Shown: positions 9,256 through 19,995, counted from the first letter of the stretch. The stretch: DNA of 64,000 nucleotides from Psychroflexus planctonicus (GCF_014640195.1 NZ_BMGM01000001.1:394112-458111); one strand, 5' to 3'. Translations and numbers: made by a program. The notes: a model not told the origin generated them from the letters alone.

Positions 9256-11322
9256 ATGGATACAAATAATAAAAAATTATTTTCGGGAGCTCTACTATCA
9301 GTGGCTTTAAAAGAGTCTGTTATTAAGCTCAACCCAAAAGTAATGATCAAGAACCCGGTCATGTTTTCCGTAGAAATTGGTTCGGTTATCATGCTTGTAG
9401 TGACTATTCTTTCCGCATTTATGAAAAATGACTCTTTGGGAGACTTTGGTTACAATGTGGTCATTAGCTTTATACTAATTCTGACCGTTATTTTTGCCAA
9501 TTTTGCTGAAGCTATTGCAGAAGCCAGAGGTAAAGCACAAGCCGATACCTTGCGAAAAACGAGAAAAGATACCATCGCCAAAAAACTACAGGACATCAAA
9601 AATCCGATAGACAACAGTCGTTTTACTGAAATTTCGTCTTCAGAATTGAAAAAAGGTGACCTTTACGTTTGTGAACCCGGCGACATTATCCCTGCCGACG
9701 GTAAAATTGTGGAAGGTCTTGCTTCCATAGATGAAGCCGCCATAACTGGTGAAAGTGCTCCCGTTATTCGAGAAGCTGAAACCGATAAAGACTCGGTGAT
9801 TGGTGGTACAAAAGTGCTTTCAGATAAAATTGTAGTCGAAGTTACCGCAAATCCAGGAAGCAGTTTCTTAGATAAAATGATCGGTCTAGTAGAAGGGGCA
9901 AATCGCCAAAAAACACCCAACGAGGTCGCACTAACGATTTTGCTTTCAAGTTTTACCTTGATTTTTTTAATCGTAACCGTTACACTTCAACCTTTTGCCA
10001 GTTTAGCGAACACCCCCATCAGCATTGCAGCTTTAATTTCGTTGTTTGTGTGTTTAATACCTACCACCATCGGCGGATTGCTTTCTGCCATTGGTATTGC
10101 TGGTATGGATAGAGCCTTACGCGCCAATATTATTGCCAAATCAGGTAAAGCAGTAGAAACTGCCGGAGACATAGACACCTTATTGCTCGACAAAACCGGC
10201 ACCATTACCATCGGTAACCGTGAGGCCACTGCTTTTGTCGCACTTGATAATGATGATAAAGAAGAATTTATTAAATATTGTTTAATCAGTTCTTTGTCCG
10301 ACAAAACTCCCGAAGGAAAAAGCATTGTGAAATTGGCAAAAGAGAAAAGCAATGCAACTATAGATAAAGACCACAGTAGCTTAAAAGATGCAGAATTCAT
10401 CAGTTTTTCTGCGGAAAACCGAATGAGTGGTGTTGATTTAGCCGATGGAAAACAAATTAGAAAAGGCGCTTGGGATGCCATTAAAAAATGGGGTAGCCAA
10501 TCTTCTGAAAGCGATAAAAATTTCCTTGAAGAAAAAGTCAATGACATTTCAAACAACGGCGGAACACCCTTAGCCCTTGCCATTGATCATAAGATTCTTG
10601 GGGTGATTCAGCTTGAAGACATCATAAAACCGGGCATAAGTGAACGATTTGCAAGATTGAGAAAAATGGGTGTAAAAACCGTCATGGTCACGGGAGACAA
10701 TCCATTAACTGCAAAATTTATTGCCAAACAAGCTGGAGTAGATGATTTTATAGCTGAAGCCAAACCGGAAGATAAAATGCAGTATATCAAAGACGAACAA
10801 CAACTTGGTAAACTTGTAGCCATGATGGGAGACGGTACCAATGATGCGCCCGGACTTGCCCAAGCCGACGTAGGTGTGGCCATGAACAGCGGTACACAAG
10901 CGGCTAAAGAGGCGGCCAACATGGTAGATCTCGACAGCGACCCCACCAAGCTGATTGAAGTAGTGGAAATTGGAAAACAATTGCTCATTACCCGAGGAAA
11001 TGTAACGACTTTTTCAATTGCCAACGATGTGGCCAAGTATTTTGCCATCGTACCGGCTTTGTTTGTCGTGGCTATTCCAGGTATGGAAGCCTTAAACATT
11101 ATGAATTTAGGCTCTCCGGAAAGCGCTATTTTAAGTGCGGTAATTTTTAATGCCATCATCATTCCATTCTTAATTCCGTTGGCTTTAAAAGGTGTAAAAT
11201 ACCGTCCTGTTGGAGCTTCCACTTTACTCACCAGAAACTTGTTGTTGTATGGTTTAGGCGGAATTATCGTTCCATTTATTGGTATAAAAGCCATCGATTT
11301 GTTAGTGAATCTATTTATTTAA
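9256..11322 (+). CDS. kdpB: Potassium-transporting ATPase ATP-binding subunit KdpB
   Basis: P-type ATPase that energises K+ uptake through KdpA. The 688 residues carry the actuator-domain motif AAITGES (about 161-167), the phosphorylation site DKTGT with the acceptor Asp at residue 312, the nucleotide-binding segment around residues 350-450, MVTGDN, and [16 protein letters not shown] in the P domain. All catalytic residues are present. Central gene of the kdp operon. Confidence 0.98.
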   Translation: MDTNNKKLFSGALLSVALKESVIKLNPKVMIKNPVMFSVEIGSVIMLVVTILSAFMKNDSLGDFGYNVVISFILILTVIFANFAEAIAEARGKAQADTLRKTRKDTIAKKLQDIKNPIDNSRFTEISSSELKKGDLYVCEPGDIIPADGKIVEGLASIDEAAITGESAPVIREAETDKDSVIGGTKVLSDKIVVEVTANPGSSFLDKMIGLVEGANRQKTPNEVALTILLSSFTLIFLIVTVTLQPFASLANTPISIAALISLFVCLIPTTIGGLLSAIGIAGMDRALRANIIAKSGKAVETAGDIDTLLLDKTGTITIGNREATAFVALDNDDKEEFIKYCLISSLSDKTPEGKSIVKLAKEKSNATIDKDHSSLKDAEFISFSAENRMSGVDLADGKQIRKGAWDAIKKWGSQSSESDKNFLEEKVNDISNNGGTPLALAIDHKILGVIQLEDIIKPGISERFARLRKMGVKTVMVTGDNPLTAKFIAKQAGVDDFIAEAKPEDKMQYIKDEQQLGKLVAMMGDGTNDAPGLAQADVGVAMNSGTQAAKEAANMVDLDSDPTKLIEVVEIGKQLLITRGNVTTFSIANDVAKYFAIVPALFVVAIPGMEALNIMNLGSPESAILSAVIFNAIIIPFLIPLALKGVKYRPVGASTLLTRNLLLYGLGGIIVPFIGIKAIDLLVNLFI

Positions 11323-11333
11323 AAAAATTGAAA

Positions 11334-11930
11334 ATGAAAAATTTAAAATCATATATCATCATAACCCTTATCACCATGCTCGTTTTTGGAGCCTTGTATC
11401 CATTGGCGATGACAGGTTTAGGAGGGTTGATTTCGCCGGAAGGCGCAGAAGGAAAACCTATTTTTAAAGGAGAAACTTTGATAGGTTATGAAAATGTAGG
11501 CCAAGCGTTTTACAGTGACAAGTATTTTTGGAGTCGCCCGTCTGCTGTAGATTACGATGCATCTTCAACAGGAGGAAGCAACTATGGCAACCAAAGTCCG
11601 GATTTGCTTGAAGAAGTGCAACAACGAACAGAAAAATTGCTGCAGAACAATCCAGGTTTAGAAAAATCTGAAATCCCTGTGGAATTGATTACTGCTTCCG
11701 GTTCAGGTCTGGATCCGCACATCAGCAAAACCGCGGCCATGATTCAAATCAATAGAATTTCTGAAGTGAGAGGAATTGCCAAAGAAGACCTTACAAATCT
11801 CGTCAATAAACACAATGAAGATGCATTATTGGGTATTTTTGGCCCAAAAGACATTGTAAATGTGTTAAAACTCAACATCGCCTTAGACGAAATGAGCACT
11901 GAAGTTACCGTAGAAAATGAATTGAAATAA
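11334..11930 (+). CDS. kdpC: Potassium-transporting ATPase subunit KdpC
   Basis: Single-span periplasmic subunit that raises nucleotide affinity of the pump. One N-terminal helix (about 5-27) is followed by the KdpC signatures GQAFYSDKYFWSRPSA, SGSGLDPHIS and the closing NVLKLNIALDE. I chose the ATG at 11334; an in-frame TTG two codons upstream is less likely. It lies 11 bases after kdpB. Confidence 0.96.
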   Translation: MKNLKSYIIITLITMLVFGALYPLAMTGLGGLISPEGAEGKPIFKGETLIGYENVGQAFYSDKYFWSRPSAVDYDASSTGGSNYGNQSPDLLEEVQQRTEKLLQNNPGLEKSEIPVELITASGSGLDPHISKTAAMIQINRISEVRGIAKEDLTNLVNKHNEDALLGIFGPKDIVNVLKLNIALDEMSTEVTVENELK

Positions 11931-11941
11931 AATTGTCAAAA

Positions 11942-13051
11942 ATGAAAAAAATACTAATTTCAATAGGATTGTGCATCCTTGGATATTTTACAGCCACTGC
12001 ACAAGAAGAAGAATCAACTCATAGCATTAAAATATCTTCTTATGCAGATGGCTATTTCGCCGGCTACAGCAACGATTTAAGCCAAACAGAATTACAACCT
12101 TTCATCACCGTAGGAGCAAGAGATAATAGTTTTGGGGTGAATGTTGCACAATTTGGCATAAGCTACGAACACGAAAAAGTAAGAAGTAACATCACCCTGC
12201 ATTATGGCGATATTGCTGAAGCCACTTGGAGCAGTGAGTTCAATATGATTCAAGAAGCCAATGTGGGTATTCTTCTTGCCGATGGGCTTTGGCTCGATGC
12301 AGGATTTTTTAGAACCCATATTGGTACAGAAAGCTTTTTACCTAAAAACAATATGTTGAGTAGCACGGCTTTCAAAACCTTTAATGAACCCTTTTACCAG
12401 GCTGGTGCAAGGTTGAGTTATGACCAACTCGATGACTGGTATTTTGAAGTTTGGGCCTTAAACGGTTACAACAGTTTTGTAGATAATAACGATGCCAAAT
12501 CTTTTGGTGCTTTAGTGAGTTACAAATTTTCTGAAAATACTTCGCTAACCTACACCAATTTGTACGGCCGAGAAAGTGAAGACGATGTTTCTCCAAATCA
12601 AAACAGGTTGTATCAAAACATTTACTTAAACCACAATTGGGATGATAAAATATTTCTAACCGTAGGTTTTGATTACGGTTTGCAAAGCAATAGCGATTTA
12701 AACAACCCATCGGATACGGCATCTATGTATGCAGGGGTCTTTACTGCCCGCTATCAATTTACACCGATTTGGAGTGTTACAGGAAGAGCCGAAATTTTTA
12801 GAGATGAAAATGGTTTTATAAGCGGCACAACAATGAATACTGCTGGCGATGTAACAGGCTTCGATTTAACCGGTTATACTTTGGGTGCCGAATATCGCCC
12901 CGCAAGTAGCACCTATCTACGAGCAGAAGTAAGACATACCTCAACCCAAGATGATTTAGAAATTTTCATAAATGACGGAGACCCCACCAACAATAGGTTT
13001 GAAGTTTTATTCACTTTAGGTCTGGAAATAGATAAGGTTTTTAAATTTTAA
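11942..13051 (+). CDS. Outer-membrane beta-barrel protein, OmpL/porin-2-like, in the kdp operon
   Basis: A protein of about 369 residues with a cleavable signal peptide (ATG at 11942, cut after ATAQ) and alternating hydrophobic strands typical of a porin, closing with an aromatic-rich last strand ending in Phe (LEIDKVFKF). It resembles the putative beta-barrel porin-2 (OmpL-like) group. Its place between kdpC and the sensor genes suggests it lets potassium or small solutes cross the outer membrane when the pump is induced; this is inference from operon context. The in-frame TTG at 11933 is not needed as a start. Confidence 0.8.
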   Translation: MKKILISIGLCILGYFTATAQEEESTHSIKISSYADGYFAGYSNDLSQTELQPFITVGARDNSFGVNVAQFGISYEHEKVRSNITLHYGDIAEATWSSEFNMIQEANVGILLADGLWLDAGFFRTHIGTESFLPKNNMLSSTAFKTFNEPFYQAGARLSYDQLDDWYFEVWALNGYNSFVDNNDAKSFGALVSYKFSENTSLTYTNLYGRESEDDVSPNQNRLYQNIYLNHNWDDKIFLTVGFDYGLQSNSDLNNPSDTASMYAGVFTARYQFTPIWSVTGRAEIFRDENGFISGTTMNTAGDVTGFDLTGYTLGAEYRPASSTYLRAEVRHTSTQDDLEIFINDGDPTNNRFEVLFTLGLEIDKVFKF

Positions 13052-13101
13052 TCAATATTCACCTCTTCTAAAATAAGAAGGGGTGATAAATAGTCTTGAC
13101 A

Positions 13102-13461
13102 ATGGAAAATAGAGCAAAAAAAGCAGCTAATGATTTGATAGATGCGCTCATAGCTGGAAATGTAGAAAAAATTGAAAATTTACTTTGCGATGATTGTAAA
13201 ATTCATTTGCCTTTCGCAACTGAATATGGTATTCATTTGGAAAGTAAGTTAGAAGCTTTAGAGTATTTAAAAACAAATTTTGGTCAACCTACTTGCGAAG
13301 AAATTATAGATAGAAAATCTGTAGCCAGCGATGAAACACACGCAGTTGTAAACTTCAAAGGGAAGTTGAATAAAATTAAATACGAGGATAAAGTTTATGA
13401 ATATTGCGTATTCTGTGAAGTAGATCAAGGAAAAATTAAAGAACTTTACGCTATTATTTAA
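13102..13461 (+). CDS. NTF2/SnoaL-like small protein
   Basis: 119 residues from the ATG at 13102. The pattern of an N-terminal helix (AANDLIDALIAGNVEKIENLL), an early aromatic/charged strand and a C-terminal pair of beta strands (HAVVNFKGKLNK, YEYCVFCEVDQGKIKELYAII) fits the cone-shaped NTF2/SnoaL fold. There are no catalytic residues I can assign. It lies 8 bases before the KdpD-like gene, so it is probably co-transcribed with kdp. Role unknown. Confidence 0.6.
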   Translation: MENRAKKAANDLIDALIAGNVEKIENLLCDDCKIHLPFATEYGIHLESKLEALEYLKTNFGQPTCEEIIDRKSVASDETHAVVNFKGKLNKIKYEDKVYEYCVFCEVDQGKIKELYAII

Positions 13462-13469
13462 GAAGTATT

Positions 13470-14576
13470 ATGAGTGATCTTTCCAATAGTTTTTATGACC
13501 AAATAAGCCGCCGTAACCAAGGGCGGCTTAAAATATATATCGGTATGATTGCTGGTGTGGGTAAAAGCTATAGAATGTTGCAGGAAGCTCACGATTTATT
13601 GAAAAAAGGCGTAGATATTCGAATTGGTGAAATTGTAACCCACGGCAGAAAAGAAACAGAAGCACTTGTAGATGGCATACCTATAATTCCTAAAAAAGAA
13701 ATCTTTTATAAATCCAAAAAATTAACTGAACTCAATCTTGAAGACATTCTAGATATAAAACCAAGTGTAGTCATTGTAGATGAACTGGCACATAGCAATA
13801 TTCCCGGGAGTCAGCATGAAAAACGATGGCAGGATGTCTTAAAAATCATTGAAGCTGGCATCAATGTTATTACGGCATTTAATGTACAACATTTGGAAAG
13901 TTTACATGATCAGGTGCATAACGTGACTGGAATTGAAGTTCATGAAACCATTCCCGATCATTTTTTAGAATATGCCGATGAAGTGGTCAATATCGATTTG
14001 CCTTCTCAGGATTTAATTCAACGTTTAAAAGACGGAAAAATTTACAGTCCAGAACGGGCAGAGTATGCTTTAGAACATTTTTTTCAACCAGAGAAAATCT
14101 TGCATTTACGAGATTTGGCATTACGAAAAGTGGCCGAGAAAGTAGAGCACAAAATTTCCAATACCAATCCCAATACGCCATTTGAAAAGTTTTTGGCGTG
14201 CATCAGCACCAATCATAAAGGAGCGAAAAAAATATTGCGAAAGGTATCTAGAATGAGCGCACATTACCAAGCCAAATGGGTGGTGCTGTATGTGCAAACT
14301 TCAAAAGAGAGTACGCATAAAGTTAATCTGGCCAGTCAACGTAAACTGCTCCTTAACCTGAAATGGGCTGCCGAACAAGGTGCAAAAACCATGAAAAAAG
14401 AGAGTGATGATGTAGCTGAAGCCATTTACGAAGCCATTAAAGAAGAAAAAATAACCACCGTAATTATTGGTAAACCCCAAAGCACTATATTAGATAATCT
14501 TTTAGGAAAAAATTATTTTAAAAACCTGCTCAACAAATTGGAAGATCAAGAAATTGACATTGTAATTGTTGCTTAA
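13470..14576 (+). CDS. kdpD: KdpD N-terminal sensor protein (stand-alone, without kinase)
   Basis: 368 residues that match only the cytoplasmic input half of KdpD: the KdpD domain with Walker A-like GMIAGVGKSY (about residues 26-35) and Walker B-like VIVDELAHSN, then a universal-stress-protein domain ending in TVIIGKPQSTILDNLLG. The four membrane helices and the kinase core of classic KdpD are absent. The next gene, 12 bases on, supplies a separate membrane histidine kinase, so KdpD function appears divided over two proteins. A truncated KdpD acting alone is the alternative. Confidence 0.88.
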   Translation: MSDLSNSFYDQISRRNQGRLKIYIGMIAGVGKSYRMLQEAHDLLKKGVDIRIGEIVTHGRKETEALVDGIPIIPKKEIFYKSKKLTELNLEDILDIKPSVVIVDELAHSNIPGSQHEKRWQDVLKIIEAGINVITAFNVQHLESLHDQVHNVTGIEVHETIPDHFLEYADEVVNIDLPSQDLIQRLKDGKIYSPERAEYALEHFFQPEKILHLRDLALRKVAEKVEHKISNTNPNTPFEKFLACISTNHKGAKKILRKVSRMSAHYQAKWVVLYVQTSKESTHKVNLASQRKLLLNLKWAAEQGAKTMKKESDDVAEAIYEAIKEEKITTVIIGKPQSTILDNLLGKNYFKNLLNKLEDQEIDIVIVA

Positions 14577-14588
14577 TCCCTTTTCAAA

Positions 14589-16355
14589 ATGACTATAAAA
14601 AAGAAACTTATTTTACTTCTGTCGGTCCTGTTTTTGGTGATTATTTCCAGTATTGGTTTAAGTGGCTATTACGTTAATCGATTGGTGCAAAACAGCGAAG
14701 AAATTGTAAAAGACAACTACCGTACCTTACTCTATATAGAACAAATGCAGGAAGACTTAGACGAAATTATTTTTAATATCAACAATAAGAACAAAACTTT
14801 AGAAGCGCTTCAAGACTATGAAAGCGTCCTAAAAAAACAGGAAGCCAACATCACTGAAAATGGAGAAGCCACATTAACTGAACAACTGAGAGTTGGCTAC
14901 ACAAAAATCAAAGCACACTTAGAAGAAAGCAATGCCGATGCCAATTTGATTTTTAAAGACATTTACAGCACTAAAAAATATTTAAATAAAATTTTTAACC
15001 TCAACCAAATTGCCGTTAAAGATCGAAACGAACGCGCTAAAAAAGCTGCAGACGATGCTGTTTTATATTCTTCACTTTTTGCGCTTACTGCCATATTGGT
15101 GACTTTGTTTTATATTTTCAAAATACCTGAATACTTGGTGAAACCCATCAAAGGCATCAGTAAACAATTTCAGGAAATTTCGGAACGCAATTACAATGTG
15201 TCTTTAGATGAAAGCAGAAACGACGAGTTTAAGGAAATGGCACTATCTTTCAATAAAATGACAAAACGCCTTCAAAAATTTGAGCAAAGCAACCTCGCCC
15301 AATTGATGATAGAACGCAATCGTTTAAATGCTGTGGTCGAGCAATTTGACATTCCAATACTTGGGTTTTCAGAAAAAAATCAAATCTTATTTGCCAACGA
15401 TAGAATGCTGGAGGTGCTTCAGGTAAAAAAGGAAAACATCATCGGAAAAAACATCAACGAAATCGTCTCTAACAACGACTTGTTGAATTTACTGCTCAAT
15501 CAAGAGAACTCCAACAACGAACGGCAACTGCTGCGCATCATTGTAGAAAACAAAGAACGTTTGTTTTCTAAACGCATCATGACCACCGATACTGAAATTT
15601 CTAACAGTGACAGCCTTGCCCACGATTCCATTATCATCCTGGATGATGTTACCGATTTTATCCAAAAAGATGTGCGAAAAACCCAATTTATGGCAACCCT
15701 AAGCCATGAGCTAAAAACGCCTGTGGCCGCAATTGAAATGAGCACCGATTTACTCACCAGTATAAAAGTAGGAAAACTCAATGATGAACAAAAAGAATAT
15801 GTGGACAAAATAAATGACCAAACCCGACATATTCGACGCATGATTAACGAAGTACTGGATTTGTCTAAAATAGAATCCGGTATCATCGATTTTGAATTGG
15901 AAAATACCGAAGTTAACCTTCTAATTGAAGAAGCCTTACAAACCGTTCAGCCTTTTTTGAAGAATAAAAACATCCGCATTTCAACTGAAATACAAGAACA
16001 ACTTCCCATCGTAAAAGTAGATAATCATAAAGTCCTATGGACCATCAACAATTTCCTGACCAACGCCATTCGATATACGCCAGATAAAGGAAAGATTGAC
16101 CTTTCTGCAAGTTTAAAAGACGGTGAAATTCACATTGAAGTGACTGACCATGGCCAGGGCATCGATAAAGAAAATCAAAAACGAATTTTTGAAAAATACG
16201 TGCGATTGAACAAAAATGAAAAAGGTGGAACCGGATTAGGTCTTGCTATTTCCAAAGAATTTATTGAAGCCATGGATGGCAAAATCGGTGTGCATTCAGA
16301 AATTGGAAAAGGCTCTACGTTTTGGATAAAATTGAAAACCAATATTACAAGTTAA
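14589..16355 (+). CDS. Membrane histidine kinase of the kdp operon (HAMP-PAS-HisKA-HATPase)
   Basis: 588 residues: membrane helix 1 (about 8-30), a periplasmic helical sensor stretch, helix 2 (about 156-176), HAMP, PAS (about 250-350), HisKA with the phospho-acceptor His in FMATLSHELKTP, and HATPase with N box NNFLTNAIRYTP, G1 DHGQGI and G2 GGTGLGLAIS. It follows the KdpD-like gene by 12 bases. It is the likely partner of the sigma-54 regulator at 5725, with the KdpD-like protein as possible cytoplasmic input; the wiring is inference. Confidence 0.9.
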   Translation: MTIKKKLILLLSVLFLVIISSIGLSGYYVNRLVQNSEEIVKDNYRTLLYIEQMQEDLDEIIFNINNKNKTLEALQDYESVLKKQEANITENGEATLTEQLRVGYTKIKAHLEESNADANLIFKDIYSTKKYLNKIFNLNQIAVKDRNERAKKAADDAVLYSSLFALTAILVTLFYIFKIPEYLVKPIKGISKQFQEISERNYNVSLDESRNDEFKEMALSFNKMTKRLQKFEQSNLAQLMIERNRLNAVVEQFDIPILGFSEKNQILFANDRMLEVLQVKKENIIGKNINEIVSNNDLLNLLLNQENSNNERQLLRIIVENKERLFSKRIMTTDTEISNSDSLAHDSIIILDDVTDFIQKDVRKTQFMATLSHELKTPVAAIEMSTDLLTSIKVGKLNDEQKEYVDKINDQTRHIRRMINEVLDLSKIESGIIDFELENTEVNLLIEEALQTVQPFLKNKNIRISTEIQEQLPIVKVDNHKVLWTINNFLTNAIRYTPDKGKIDLSASLKDGEIHIEVTDHGQGIDKENQKRIFEKYVRLNKNEKGGTGLGLAISKEFIEAMDGKIGVHSEIGKGSTFWIKLKTNITS

Positions 16356-16422
16356 ACCTTTGCTTTAGGGGAAATATTTAATTTAAATTTTGTTTCTTTC
16401 GCACATGTATCTTTGTAGAGTC

Positions 16423-18099
16423 TCACCTCGCATCCAACAACATCTTGGTATAATCGTGCTGTGGTTGTGCATAAACCGCATCCGCTTCACCGCGTTCTAC
16501 AATTTCACCATCTTTCATGACCAGTAATTGATCGGCCATGTATTTTACAACGGCCAAATCATGCGAAATGAACAAATAGGTAAAACCGAAATCGTCTTTT
16601 AATTCATTGAGTAAGTTCAGCACTTGGGCTTGTACGGAAATGTCTAAAGCTGAAACCGATTCATCACAAACTATAATTTTGGGTTGAACGGCTATTGTTC
16701 TGGCAATTCCAATGCGTTGACGTTGACCGCCACTAAATTCATGCGGATAGCGATTAAAATGAAATTCTTCTAAACCTACGCGTTGCAACAAAGCCATGGC
16801 TTTTTCTTTTCGTTCTTGCTTAGAATGGTATAATTGATGCACTTTCATGGGTTCCATAATGGCTTCACCAACTGGAATTCTTGGATTTAAGGAGGAAAAA
16901 GGATCTTGGAAAATCAGTTGAATTTCCCTTCTTAATTTTCGCAATGCTTCGCCTTTAAGTTGTGTGATGTCTTTTCCTTTGTAAAAAACTTGTCCCGCAT
17001 TGGGTTGGTCTAATCGCAGAATCAAATTTCCTAAAGTAGATTTTCCACAACCTGATTCTCCTACCAAGCCTAAAGTTTCGCCTTCATAAATGCGTAAATT
17101 CACATTGTTTACTGCACGAAATTCCGTTTTTTTACTCCACCAATTGGCTTGGTCTGTAAAGCTTTTTACTAGGCTTTTCACTTCTAATAAAGGCGATTTA
17201 GCATAAATTTCATCGTGCCTTTTTTTGCGTTCTGAAGCCATTTCAGGTTGAGATGAAACTCGGTTTTGCAAGAAATCACTGACCGTAGGCAAAGGAAAAA
17301 CACGTTCTTTTACCGAAGGTCGAGAAGCGATTAAGGCTTTGGTATACAACTCTTTTGGATTTTCAAAAATTTCTTTGGCTGTGTTTTGTTCTACGATTTT
17401 ACCTTGGTACATCACCAAAACCCGATTACATAATTTGGCTACCACTTCTAAATCATGTGAAATAAACAAGACACTCATTTGCGTTTCTTGTTGAAGCGTT
17501 TTCAATAAATTCAATATTTCTTTTTGAACGCTCACATCTAAAGCGGTAGTGGGCTCGTCTGCAATTAATAGCATTGGTTTGCAGGCAATGGCCATGGCAA
17601 TCATTACCCGTTGTTTTTGTCCGCCGCTAATTTGGTGTGGATAAGATGAGAAGATGGATGATGGTCGAGGCAACTTTACTTTTTCAAATAAGCGAATTAC
17701 TTCGTCTTTAGCTTCTTGCTTTGTTATTTTTTTATGCTGTTGAAGCACTTCTACCACTTGTTTTCCACATTTCATGGAAGGATTTAACGAACTCATGGGT
17801 TCTTGAAAAATCATACTGATTTCGTTACCGCGAAGTTGTTCCCAAGCTTTTTTGTTGTTCTGTAAAATGTTTTTTTGTTGAAAAGAAATCTTTCCTTCAA
17901 CCGAAGCATTATCGCTTAGTAATCCTAATATGGCTAAAGATGAAACCGATTTCCCTGAACCCGATTCGCCTACAATTCCTACGATTTCATTTGGCCAAAC
18001 TTCATAAGAAATGCCTTTCACTACTGTTGTGAAATTCCCTTCATTTGGAAAACTAACTTCTAACTTATCAACCTTCAATAAAGCTTCACTTTCAGGCAT
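16423..18099 (-). CDS. Peptide-type ABC transporter, fused double ATP-binding protein (DppD-DppF like)
   Basis: 558 residues holding two nucleotide-binding domains of the oligopeptide/dipeptide importer type. Domain 1: Walker A GESGSGKS, signature ISGGQKQR, Walker B LLIADEP. Domain 2: Walker A GESGCGKS, signature FSGGQRQR, Walker B IIVCDES. Each has the C-terminal oligopeptide extension. Such fusions (compare YejF, GsiA) power import of peptides or related solutes. No permease or binding protein is next to it, so the substrate cannot be named. It lies 12 bases after the exonuclease gene. Confidence 0.92.
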   Translation of the reverse strand: MPESEALLKVDKLEVSFPNEGNFTTVVKGISYEVWPNEIVGIVGESGSGKSVSSLAILGLLSDNASVEGKISFQQKNILQNNKKAWEQLRGNEISMIFQEPMSSLNPSMKCGKQVVEVLQQHKKITKQEAKDEVIRLFEKVKLPRPSSIFSSYPHQISGGQKQRVMIAMAIACKPMLLIADEPTTALDVSVQKEILNLLKTLQQETQMSVLFISHDLEVVAKLCNRVLVMYQGKIVEQNTAKEIFENPKELYTKALIASRPSVKERVFPLPTVSDFLQNRVSSQPEMASERKKRHDEIYAKSPLLEVKSLVKSFTDQANWWSKKTEFRAVNNVNLRIYEGETLGLVGESGCGKSTLGNLILRLDQPNAGQVFYKGKDITQLKGEALRKLRREIQLIFQDPFSSLNPRIPVGEAIMEPMKVHQLYHSKQERKEKAMALLQRVGLEEFHFNRYPHEFSGGQRQRIGIARTIAVQPKIIVCDESVSALDISVQAQVLNLLNELKDDFGFTYLFISHDLAVVKYMADQLLVMKDGEIVERGEADAVYAQPQHDYTKMLLDAR

Positions 18100-18111
18100 A
18101 AATTTGCTGGT

Positions 18112-18825
18112 TTAGGTAGTGGTAATTTCGTGTTCTTCTAATAATTCTTCTTGCCTTAATCTTAGAAAAACTTGTGCAATGGCAATTACATCTTTTTCGC
18201 AATAAATAATAATGCGGTCAATATTGTTTTCTTCATAAAACACTTTGGCAACTTGGCTGCCATCAATATCGTCTTTGGGTGATGGAATTTGTAAAATTTC
18301 TGTAAGCAATTTTAAGGAAGTATAATGTTTATAATCGCCAAACTTCCATAATTCTAAGGTATCTAAATGCGGAACTTCCCAAGGTTTTTTTCCAAACAGA
18401 TTCAGTTTTTCAGGCAAGGCAATTCCGTGAATGAGCATGCGTCTAGCAATGTAAGGAAAATCGAATTCCTTGCCATTATGTGCACAAAGCAAATGCTGTG
18501 GTTTGAAAAAATAGTCTTCCAAGAGATGCTTGAAATCGACTAAAATTTCATTTTCTTCACCATAAAAACTTTTTAGTCTGAAGTTGCGTTCGCTTCCCAT
18601 TGGATTAAAAAAGCCAACTGAAATACAGACGATTTTTCCAAATTCGGCCCAAATTCCTGCACGTTCGTAAAATTCTTCTGGTGTGGTTTCTTCTTTGCGT
18701 TGGTAAGCGGTTTTATCTGCGAATAATTTTTGCTTTGTTGCTGAAAGATTTTCAAATTTTTCTTGTTCTGGAACAGTTTCAATGTCCAAAAATAAAATGT
18801 TTTCTAGATGAATTTTATGTAGCAT
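18112..18825 (-). CDS. Predicted 3'-5' exonuclease related to the DNA polymerase B exonuclease domain
   Basis: 237 residues with a DnaQ-like (RNase H fold) nuclease pattern: ExoI LFLDIETVPE (DxE near residue 15), ExoII AHNGKEFDFPYIARRM and ExoIII YCEKDVIAIAQ. All acidic metal ligands are present. It resembles the stand-alone PolB-exonuclease-like family; the in vivo substrate is unknown. It sits between the serine hydrolase and the ABC ATPase on one strand with gaps of 12 bases, so the three are likely co-transcribed without an obvious functional link. Confidence 0.88.
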   Translation of the reverse strand: MLHKIHLENILFLDIETVPEQEKFENLSATKQKLFADKTAYQRKEETTPEEFYERAGIWAEFGKIVCISVGFFNPMGSERNFRLKSFYGEENEILVDFKHLLEDYFFKPQHLLCAHNGKEFDFPYIARRMLIHGIALPEKLNLFGKKPWEVPHLDTLELWKFGDYKHYTSLKLLTEILQIPSPKDDIDGSQVAKVFYEENNIDRIIIYCEKDVIAIAQVFLRLRQEELLEEHEITTT

Positions 18826-18837
18826 AATTATAGGTTT

Positions 18838-19995
18838 TTATGAAGCATTCCGCATCATTTCATAGGCTCCGTTTAAGTATTCGTAAAAATCAGCTGGAAA
18901 AACCGCTGCACTTGTTTTTGATTCTCTTTCGTGACCCAAGCGAACAATTAAAATATTTTTTTCAGGATCTGCAATTACATATTGACCTAAAATGCCTTGC
19001 ATGACAAAAAAGTTTCTATCGCCAATTTCTTCTAACCAAAAGCCATAACCGTAATTGGTATAGCTATCAAAGCGTGGTTGAGTGCATTTTTGAACAAAAT
19101 CTTCATTTAAAATTTGTTGACCATTCCATTGCCCGTTGTTCAACATCATTAAGCCGATTCTGGCAAAATCTCTGGCGTTGGAAGAAATACAACAGTAGGT
19201 TTTTTCCATTCCGCTTTCTTCACTATCCAATTGCCAAAAAGCGCGGTTTTCCATTCCCATGGGTTTCCAAAAATTTTCACTTAAAAACACCGATAGGTTT
19301 TTGTCAATGGCTTTTTCTATTACCATTCCAAGTAATTGGGTATTGCCACTTAAGTAACTAAAAGAATGTCCTGGTTTTTCGTCTACCGATAAACCTAAAA
19401 TTAAGTCACGGATATTTTCATCGTAATAGGCTTGCGCAGTGATGGAAAAAGGCGAATAATAATTTTCGTCCCAATTTAAGCCAGAAGCCATAGAAGCTAA
19501 ATCGCCTACGGTAAGTTCATCGGCATATTCGCCTTGTAAATCAGGGAAAAAATCGGTTACTTTTTGGTCTAAACTTTTAATAAAACCATCTTCAATGGCT
19601 TTGCCTAACAACAAAGTAGTGATGCTTTTGGCCATGGAAAAGGAATTGGTATGCGATTCTGGTCCGTAGCCATCGGCATAATCTTCATGCCACAATTTTC
19701 CATCTTTAAAAATTAAAAAAGCAACTGTTCCATATTTATGATGCGCTTCGCCAAGTTTTTGTGGAATGTAAGCGGTGTTGTAATCTTCATGTTTTTCTAA
19801 AGGTATTGCTCGGTCATTTTCGATGCTTCGGTTATCGAAATAGGTATAGTCGTCTATAAAAGCGGTGTCGTGTCCTGTCATGTACACCACGCGAACTCCT
19901 TTAAAAATATAATCGTAACCTGTAATGTATAAGCCTAAAACAGCAACTAATACTAAACCTATGATCCACTTCAGGACTTTAGCAATGAATTTCAT
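18838..19995 (-). CDS. Serine hydrolase of the beta-lactamase / class C family, membrane-anchored
   Basis: 385 residues with one N-terminal membrane helix (about 5-27) and a penicillin-recognising hydrolase domain. The catalytic SxxK is SMAKS (Ser in FSMAKSITTLLLG, about residue 144) and a Tyr motif appears in SFSYLSGNTQLLG. The final HxG-type motif may be RLGHERE. Members cleave or remodel D-Ala peptides, esters or amides, and the precise substrate cannot be read from sequence. Co-directional with the exonuclease. Confidence 0.85.
   Translation of the reverse strand: MKFIAKVLKWIIGLVLVAVLGLYITGYDYIFKGVRVVYMTGHDTAFIDDYTYFDNRSIENDRAIPLEKHEDYNTAYIPQKLGEAHHKYGTVAFLIFKDGKLWHEDYADGYGPESHTNSFSMAKSITTLLLGKAIEDGFIKSLDQKVTDFFPDLQGEYADELTVGDLASMASGLNWDENYYSPFSITAQAYYDENIRDLILGLSVDEKPGHSFSYLSGNTQLLGMVIEKAIDKNLSVFLSENFWKPMGMENRAFWQLDSEESGMEKTYCCISSNARDFARIGLMMLNNGQWNGQQILNEDFVQKCTQPRFDSYTNYGYGFWLEEIGDRNFFVMQGILGQYVIADPEKNILIVRLGHERESKTSAAVFPADFYEYLNGAYEMMRNAS

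Noticed and set aside
10608..11294. 228-codon minus-strand ORF inside kdpB
   Set aside because: Antisense shadow of the conserved P-type ATPase; the product is a low-information Ser/Ala/Ile-rich translation.
16389..16415. Promoter-like TTTG...TATCTTTG on the plus strand between the kdp kinase and the ABC gene
   Set aside because: The -7 box is perfect but the spacing is only 15 bases and it would drive antisense RNA into the ABC gene; not enough support to list.
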